In this document: in pieces, positions 61,559 to 64,000 of the stretch
Position numbering within the stretch: the stretch's first letter is position 1
Layout: every line of letters begins with the position of its first letter
DNA from: an uncultured Ruthenibacterium sp.
GTDB lineage: Bacteria; Bacillota; Clostridia; Oscillospirales; Ruminococcaceae
NCBI GenBank assembly: GCA_910587145.1
Contig: CAJUMH010000004.1
Coordinates: forward strand, 1-64,000
Length of the DNA: 64,000 nucleotides
Direction: 5' to 3'
The notes under the pieces: generated by a model
What the model was told of the DNA's origin: nothing
The model's database searches: none
What the model saw: the letters and a program-made list of their open reading frames with translations, nothing else
Translations under genes and position numbers: made by a program

Positions 61559-62722
61559 TTACGCGTTTGCGCCGGTGAGGTAATCGTAGGCCACCTGGCA
61601 GTGCAGCGCAACGCCCGTGCGGAAGCTGTCTTCGTCGAACACCACATGATCGCTGTGGTTGGGGAACTGTCCGCCCGCGCCCACCGTGGCGAACGCTGCC
61701 TTGGTAAGGGCTGTATATTCGGAAAAATCCTCGGCGCCCATCATCGGCTTCATTTCAACGATCAGCTTTTCGTTGTCGGCTACCTTTCTGGCGGCGCCCT
61801 TCACGATCTCCAGCATGTCGGCATCGTTCATCAGAACCTCTGTCACCATGTTGTATTCCACCTCGGCCTCGCAGCGGAAGGCCGCGGCCGTCTCTTTGGC
61901 GATGCGTGTCATTACCTCGGGCATTTTGTGATGGACGTCCACATCGTAGCTGCGGCCCGTGCCCTCCATAACGGCCTCGCCCGAAACGATGTTAAAGCGC
62001 GATCCGCTGACAAGCTTGCCAACCGTTATCACCACCGGCTGCGTGGGCGGGAACTCGCGGCTCACCATGGTCTGCAGGTTCATGACGATGGCGGCAGCGG
62101 CAATGGTGGCGTCCACGGCGGTATCCGGCATGGCACCGTGCCCTGCTTTGCCCTTCACGGTGATCTTGAACATATCGGCGGCGCTGGCCGAGGCGCCCGG
62201 GCAATAGGCGATGCAGCCCACGGGAGCCTGCCCCGCAATATGAATGCCGAAAATGAAATCGATGCCGTCCAGCGCGCCCTGCTTGATGACGGTTTTTGCG
62301 CCGCAGGCCAGCTCTTCGGCGGGCTGGAACAGCAGGCGCACGGTTCCGGGAAGCTCGTCCTTGATGCTGTTCAGAACTTTGGCCGCACCCAGCAGCATGG
62401 CGGCATGCGTATCGTGGCCGCACGCGTGCATAAAGCCCTCGTTCTGCGATTGGAACGGAAGATCGGTTTTTTCGGTGATGCTCAGCGCGTCAATGTCGGC
62501 ACGCAGCGCGATCGTCTTGCCCGGCTTGCCGCCCTCGATGGTGCCGATCAGGCCGGTGGGCTCGAAGCGGCGGTAGGGGATGCCCAGCTTATCCAGCTCC
62601 TCGGCAATGCGGTCGGTGGTGCGGAATTCCTGCATGCTGGCTTCGGGGTGCATATGCAGATCATGCCGGAAGGCGATGACCTCGTCGTTTACCTGCTTGG
62701 CAAGCTCTCTGAAATCCATCAT
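61559..62722 (-). CDS. M20 family amidohydrolase/peptidase
   Basis: A 387-residue zinc hydrolase of the M20D type (hippurate hydrolase, N-acetyl-amino-acid deacylase and relatives). Metal and catalytic motifs: RHDLHMHPEAS, RADIDALSITE, MHACGHDTHAAMLLG, FQPAEE (catalytic Glu) and FGIHIAG; a dimerisation domain (about 175-290) carries GKAGHGAMP. Substrate cannot be assigned. AAAGGATC precedes ATG 62722 (a second ATG follows directly). It lies downstream of the membrane protein that runs off the window and is probably co-transcribed, suggesting import and cleavage of the same compound. Confidence 0.9.
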   Translation of the reverse strand: MMDFRELAKQVNDEVIAFRHDLHMHPEASMQEFRTTDRIAEELDKLGIPYRRFEPTGLIGTIEGGKPGKTIALRADIDALSITEKTDLPFQSQNEGFMHACGHDTHAAMLLGAAKVLNSIKDELPGTVRLLFQPAEELACGAKTVIKQGALDGIDFIFGIHIAGQAPVGCIAYCPGASASAADMFKITVKGKAGHGAMPDTAVDATIAAAAIVMNLQTMVSREFPPTQPVVITVGKLVSGSRFNIVSGEAVMEGTGRSYDVDVHHKMPEVMTRIAKETAAAFRCEAEVEYNMVTEVLMNDADMLEIVKGAARKVADNEKLIVEMKPMMGAEDFSEYTALTKAAFATVGAGGQFPNHSDHVVFDEDSFRTGVALHCQVAYDYLTGANA

Positions 62723-62868
62723 AAAGATCCTTTCTGTAACAGTGTTTGTTTTAAAAAAGCAAGCCGCCCTGCCGGGCCTGTCGGGCAAACCGGCAAAACC
62801 CGGCCAAGGCGGCTGCCTGAAAAACCTTTTAAGGCCTTTCCCGCCCTGCGGGAAGAAGAAAAGATTTC

Positions 62869-64000
62869 TTACCGGATATAGTTCACCAGCACGCCCGCAA
62901 TAATGACGGAAACAATGGTAACGCACACAAAGCTGCCCACCAGCATCGGCGGCATCAGCTCGGAAGAAACGGCTGCACGCTCTTCGGGATCGCCGGTGTT
63001 GATGTCGAGCGCCTCGTTGACGAGGATCACATTAATGGGGAAGCCCAAAAATGCGTTCAGGATGATCGCATAGCTTATCCAGAAGCTTCTTTTAAAGATC
63101 TTGGACGCGGCAAAGGCCATTGCCGCCATGCCGGCGGCGGACATTACCACAAGCGCGCCCGATACGCCGAACGCCGAAAGGATGGTGTTCATATCGTTGC
63201 CCGCGAGGCCGCCGAACAGATAGAGCATGATGATGGTGATGCAAAGCCCGTAGGCGTTTGCCTTGGTGAGGCAATCGGTTTCGAGGAAGCCCAGCTCATG
63301 CGCCAGGAAGCCCAGCAGCATGGCCCACACGTACATCGAAATGCTGAAGCCGATCGCGGCAGTGGCAAGCTGCAGCAGATAGGCGACAACGGCAATGAGG
63401 CCGAGCTTGAGCAAAATCAGGTTGGTGCTGCTGGCCTTCTGTGCCTTGCCGGCGTTTGCGTCCTGCGCGGCAGGCGCCTTGAGCGTGCCGTTTTTATACG
63501 CGGCGCAAAGCGCCTGCGCCTCTTTACGCAGGCACAGCGCGGTGAGCGGGTAGCCGATGATGCCCTGCAGCGCCATGCACACAATGGCGATGACAAGCGC
63601 CTGCTGGTTGCCGGCGGCCTCTGCCGCGGTGCGCACCATGGCGGTGGCGATGGCGGCGCCGGTAAGCGGCGGCGCGGCGGCTACGGCGTTGTTCCAGCCG
63701 AAGACGGCAGCGCCGATGGTGAGGCAGATGGCGATGATGGCCACGATGCCCATCAGAGCGATTAAAACGGTGCGCCACTGGGCGGCCATTTCTTTCCGGT
63801 TGATCAGCGTGCCCAGATTCGCCACAAGAAGCGCGGACACCAGCGCAAAGAGCACTGCCGTGATGCCCACCGCCTCTACGATGTTCGGCGGAAATACGCC
63901 CGTCCAGAACAATGCAACGAGCAGAAGCGTTACCAAAAGCGCCATCGGGACAAAGCCCTTTGTCAGCTTGGCCACTGCCTCGCCTGCCACCAGTACGGCC
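62869..64000 (-). CDS. Polytopic membrane protein, probable transporter (5' end cut by window edge)
   Basis: The frame is open at base 64000 and ends at 62869, giving at least 377 residues with about nine or ten hydrophobic segments. A charged cytoplasmic loop (about residues 155-185: LCLRKEAQALCAAYKNGTLKAP ... AQKASST, broken here) separates two halves, and the C-terminal half contains GGLAGNDMNTILSAFGVSGALVV and ILNAFLGFPINVILVNEAL. I do not recognise the family. A GTG at 63990 is possible but has no ribosome site, so the true start is likely beyond the window. Its neighbour is the M20 hydrolase. Confidence 0.7.
   Translation of the reverse strand, partial: AVLVAGEAVAKLTKGFVPMALLVTLLLVALFWTGVFPPNIVEAVGITAVLFALVSALLVANLGTLINRKEMAAQWRTVLIALMGIVAIIAICLTIGAAVFGWNNAVAAAPPLTGAAIATAMVRTAAEAAGNQQALVIAIVCMALQGIIGYPLTALCLRKEAQALCAAYKNGTLKAPAAQDANAGKAQKASSTNLILLKLGLIAVVAYLLQLATAAIGFSISMYVWAMLLGFLAHELGFLETDCLTKANAYGLCITIIMLYLFGGLAGNDMNTILSAFGVSGALVVMSAAGMAAMAFAASKIFKRSFWISYAIILNAFLGFPINVILVNEALDINTGDPEERAAVSSELMPPMLVGSFVCVTIVSVIIAGVLVNYIR

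Noticed and set aside
1..64000. tRNA or rRNA genes
   Set aside because: I looked for the T-loop GGTTCRANNCC in both orientations and for rRNA cores and saw no convincing cloverleaf or rRNA segment; a tRNAscan run would settle it.

Overview
The window comes from the chromosome of a G+C-rich, endospore-lineage Firmicute (Clostridia in the broad sense, perhaps Oscillospirales or Christensenellales; the order is a guess). The evidence is spoIVB next to spo0A, AGGAGG-type ribosome sites, many GTG/TTG starts, sigma-A promoters with TTGACA/TATAAT-like boxes, a PPi-type phosphofructokinase, a DUF1292 protein and Lpl/Ytc-type sugar importers without a local ATPase. There is no prophage, intact IS, CRISPR array, rRNA or tRNA. 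About 50 genes can be supported, two of them cut by the window edges (a chemoreceptor at base 1, a membrane protein at base 64000).

Layout. 1-9.1 kb: chemoreceptor fragment, HD-GYP protein, spoIVB-spo0A, three envelope/unknown genes and PPi-phosphofructokinase. 9.3-13.5 kb: a decayed ABC-F gene, a methyltransferase, and a first MBOAT + SGNH acyl-transfer pair. 13.8-17 kb: metA (acetyl type, with a tandemly duplicated 3' end) behind two CobW-type GTPases. 17.7 kb: a probable 6S RNA. 18-21 kb: DUF1292, lipoprotein cyclophilin, cardiolipin synthase. 21.3-23.6 kb: a left-handed beta-helix protein overlapping a phosphoglucosamine mutase that carries an N-terminal XRE helix-turn-helix domain.

23.9-41.7 kb is the centrepiece: a cell-wall amino-sugar salvage island. 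It holds an AmiE-like serine hydrolase, two Lpl-type ABC importers flanking murQ, a YesL-like membrane protein, a MurR-type regulator, AnmK, NamZ-like and NagZ-like hydrolases, a MurK-like kinase and a GNAT acetyltransferase. The AmiE, NagZ and NamZ homologues, which are secreted in Bacillus subtilis, all lack signal peptides here, and no MurP phosphotransferase gene is present. The sequence therefore suggests that muropeptides or disaccharides are imported intact by ABC transport, cut and phosphorylated in the cytoplasm, and converted to GlcNAc-6-P by MurQ. nagA and nagB are not in the window.

42-64 kb: ackA back-to-back with tmcAL, a metallophosphoesterase, a feoA-feoB-Cys-rich iron operon with a probable DtxR-type operator, three 54-bp repeats, a monofunctional glycosyltransferase, an alpha/beta hydrolase, a GPH-type symporter, a CorA-family transporter with an unusually long structured leader, a zinc-ribbon membrane protein, an RlmL-type RNA methyltransferase, an unknown membrane protein, a second SGNH + MBOAT pair, an M20 amidohydrolase and the edge membrane protein.
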